From contig PXAU01000087.1 in the NCBI GenBank assembly GCA_003567075.1, positions 1 to 6,721 on the forward strand: a stretch of DNA of 6,721 bases, in the 5' to 3' direction. The notes under the pieces were generated by a model, which worked only from the letters and a program-made list of their open reading frames with translations, was not told where the DNA came from and ran no database searches. A program made the translations under genes and the position numbers. The DNA comes from Trueperaceae bacterium (GTDB lineage: Bacteria; Deinococcota; Deinococci; Deinococcales; Trueperaceae). The stretch's first letter is position 1; each line of letters opens with the position of its first letter. This document shows positions 5,222 to 6,721 of this stretch, in pieces.

Positions 5222-6669
5222 GCGTCGGCCGCATCGGCGGGTGGTGGCGTCTCGGTCGCCGAACCCTCGGCGGCCACGGCGGGTCCTGGCGAAGGGTTGA
5301 CGCCGCTGCCGTCGGCTGCGGTCCGGATGGCGGCGCACAGATCGTTCAGCACGCGCTCGACCGTCTCGACGTCCTGGGCCTCCACCATCGCCCGCACCAA
5401 CGGTTCGGTGCCGGAGGGCCTCACGTCGACGCGTCCATCGTCACCGAGCGATTCGCGGGCCTGGTGCAGCGCCCGCGCGACACCTTCGTCGGCGGCCACG
5501 GCGGCGCGGTCCGCGGCCCGGACCGGCACGCTTGCGAGGCGTTGCGGGTAGACGGGGATCTGATCCAGCCAGGCGTCCAGCCGCACGCCCGAGCTTCGGC
5601 AGGCGGCGAGCACCTGCAGTGCCGTCAGCATGCCGTCACCGGTGGTGGCCTTGTCGAGGAACAGCACGTGCCCCGATTGCTCGCCCCCGAGGCGCAAGCC
5701 GTTCTGCTGCAGGCGCTCGAACACGTACCGATCGCCGACCTGCACCCGCTCGAGCGCGATGCCGTGCGTCTCCAGCCAACGCTCGACGCCGAGGTTGGTC
5801 ATGCTGGTCGCGACCACCGCCGGCTCGCGCCGCACGACGGCGCAGATCGCCAGCATGTGATCGCCCGTCACCAGGCGGCCGCGGGCGTCGACCATCAAGG
5901 CGCGATCGGCGTCGCCGTCGAAGGCCACACCGGCCTCCAGGCGCGCCGACAGCACCCGCCGGGTGATGGCCTCGGGATGGGTACTGCCGCACTCGACGTT
6001 GATGTTGCGGCCGTCGGGCGCGGCGTTGATGACGTCCAGGCGGGCGCCGATCTGGCTGAACACCCGCGGCGCCAGCTGCCAGGCCGCGCCGTGCGCGACG
6101 TCGAGCCCGACCCGCAGGCCGTCGAGATACGGCGCATGCGCCAGCAGGTGGCGCAGGTAGTGCCCCTCCTCGCGCGCGTAGCGGCGCACGGTCCCGACGG
6201 CGTCGTGCGTGCGCGGGGGCAGGCCCAACACGTCGTCGCCGCCGTTGAGCTCGGTCAGCCGCGCTTCGATGGCCAGCTCCTCGGCATCGCCGAGCTTGTA
6301 GCCGCGATCGTCGAACAGCTTGATGCCGTTGTCCTCGAAGGGGTTGTGGGAGGCCGAGATCATGACGCCCGCGGTGGCGCCCAACGCGGTGACCAGGTGG
6401 GCGACCGCGGGGGTGGGCACCACACCGAGGTCGAGCACGTCGGCGCCGCGCGAGGCGAGCCCAGCCGCGCAGGCGGCGACCAGCATGGCCGAGGAGGCTC
6501 GCGTGTCGCGGCCAACCACGACGCTCGGCCGCTCGACCCCGTGGGCGCGGAGGTGCTCGGCGCTGGCGGCGCCGAGCCGCAGGGCGAAGGCCGCGGTCAT
6601 GGGGGCTTCGCCCGCCAGGCCCCGCACGCCGTCGGTGCCGAAGTAGCGACGTCCGTTCACGCCGCGCAT
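5218..6669 (-). CDS. glmM: Phosphoglucosamine mutase
   Basis: 483 aa from the ATG at 6669 (480 if the GTG at 6660 is used). It interconverts glucosamine-6-phosphate and glucosamine-1-phosphate on the route to UDP-GlcNAc, peptidoglycan and lipid precursors; cytoplasmic. Seen in order: RRYFGTDGVRG (7-17), the phosphoserine loop ISASHNP with S107, the Mg site DGDADR (251-256), the sugar-binding GGEQSGH (328-334), and the phosphate-binding RPSGTEPLVRA (417-427). The catalytic core ends near residue 450, where the family normally stops. About 35 further residues rich in Pro, Ala, Gly, Ser and Glu make an apparently disordered tail that runs into the kynB start. It is the first gene of the operon. 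The ATG at 6669 has no convincing Shine-Dalgarno. A TAGAAT box overlaps this ATG and sits 7 bases before the GTG at 6660, which would fit a leaderless transcript starting at GTG; the choice is open. Confidence 0.95.
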   Translation of the reverse strand: MRGVNGRRYFGTDGVRGLAGEAPMTAAFALRLGAASAEHLRAHGVERPSVVVGRDTRASSAMLVAACAAGLASRGADVLDLGVVPTPAVAHLVTALGATAGVMISASHNPFEDNGIKLFDDRGYKLGDAEELAIEARLTELNGGDDVLGLPPRTHDAVGTVRRYAREEGHYLRHLLAHAPYLDGLRVGLDVAHGAAWQLAPRVFSQIGARLDVINAAPDGRNINVECGSTHPEAITRRVLSARLEAGVAFDGDADRALMVDARGRLVTGDHMLAICAVVRREPAVVATSMTNLGVERWLETHGIALERVQVGDRYVFERLQQNGLRLGGEQSGHVLFLDKATTGDGMLTALQVLAACRSSGVRLDAWLDQIPVYPQRLASVPVRAADRAAVAADEGVARALHQARESLGDDGRVDVRPSGTEPLVRAMVEAQDVETVERVLNDLCAAIRTAADGSGVNPSPGPAVAAEGSATETPPPADAADA

Positions 6670-6673
6670 TCTA
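6668..6673 (-). promoter_or_regulatory. Candidate -10 box for the glmM-kynB-kynU operon
   Basis: The minus strand reads TAGAAT, five of six matches to TATAAT, preceded by GGGC. It ends 7 bases before the GTG at 6660, so transcription would begin at or next to that codon, the TANNNT-N7-start layout of leaderless mRNAs. If correct, the ATG at 6669 is not in the mRNA from this promoter. No TTGACA-like -35 is visible 17 bases upstream. Confidence 0.4.
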
Positions 6674-6688
6674 GCCCGCCGCGGGTGC

Positions 6689-6694
6689 TAGGCT
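6689..6694 (+). promoter_or_regulatory. Candidate -10 box for the right-edge gene
   Basis: TAGGCT (a TANNNT box) is followed by 7 bases and then the ATG at 6702, the same geometry as the opposing box before glmM. Both boxes are preceded by GC, forming CTAGC (6671-6675) and GCTAG (6687-6691) arms of an inverted repeat. No -35 is evident. Confidence 0.35.
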
Positions 6695-6701
6695 CGGCAG
6701 C

Positions 6702-6721
6702 ATGATCAAGTCGGTGCTCGA
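6702..6721 (+). CDS. Start of an unidentified gene (cut by right edge)
   Basis: An ATG at 6702 opens a frame reading Met-Ile-Lys-Ser-Val-Leu before the window ends. It lies 32 bases from the glmM ATG and divergent to it. Support is the start-proximal TAGGCT box and the compact divergent layout. No Shine-Dalgarno is present immediately upstream. Six codons are too few to name a product. Confidence 0.4.

Noticed and set aside
4418..5551. A 377-codon plus-strand frame opposite kynB and the ends of kynU and glmM
   Set aside because: It runs antisense across three genes with intact motifs and spans their junctions. Its composition is typical of a GC-rich complement and it has no domain.
5464..6705. 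A 413-codon plus-strand frame opposite glmM
   Set aside because: It mirrors the GlmM reading frame almost end to end; its His/Gln/Val-rich product is the usual antisense image of a high-GC gene.

Overview
The window is about 70% GC, and its genes are tightly packed and often overlap. It reads as a chromosomal segment of a free-living high-GC bacterium. The GlmM N-terminus (YFGTDGVRG, AGE, TAA, LGA spacing) and two start-proximal TANNNT boxes placed as in leaderless transcripts resemble what I remember of Deinococcota (Deinococcus/Trueperaceae). An actinobacterium is not excluded. I see no IS, phage, tRNA, rRNA or CRISPR.

Left block (1-1509, minus strand): a FAD-dependent dehydrogenase of the GlpA type carries a C-terminal BFD-like [2Fe-2S] domain. 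Its last codons overlap the start of a second FAD/NAD(P) oxidoreductase that runs off the left edge. Such pairs usually act as a two-flavoprotein dehydrogenase passing substrate electrons through an Fe-S centre; the substrate is most likely glycerol-3-phosphate, which the window cannot prove.

Intergenic 1510-1754: a divergent control region holding a 14-bp motif repeated exactly 20 bp apart, each copy an imperfect palindrome of the form GGTG-N3-CACC. It also holds a wider inverted repeat at 1551-1592. Both could be regulatory.

Middle (1755-3218, plus strand): one gene encodes an aldo/keto reductase with an intact D-Y-K-H tetrad, fused to a RidA/YjgF-type domain in which the arginine of the usual P-A-R motif is replaced by asparagine. 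It converges on the next operon across a 93-bp gap with weak hairpins.

Right block (3312-6669, minus strand): transcription order glmM, kynB, kynU, joined by two 4-base stop/start overlaps (ATGA and GTGA). GlmM makes glucosamine-1-phosphate for UDP-GlcNAc and the cell wall. KynB and KynU convert N-formylkynurenine to kynurenine and then to anthranilate plus alanine. Tryptophan dioxygenase is not in the window. A 32-bp gap separates glmM from a divergent gene starting at 6702 that is cut by the right edge.

Most of the window is ordinary metabolism. The items most worth a second look are the AKR-RidA fusion with its altered Rid site, the cell-wall/tryptophan operon, the paired operator-like repeats, and the back-to-back start-proximal promoters.
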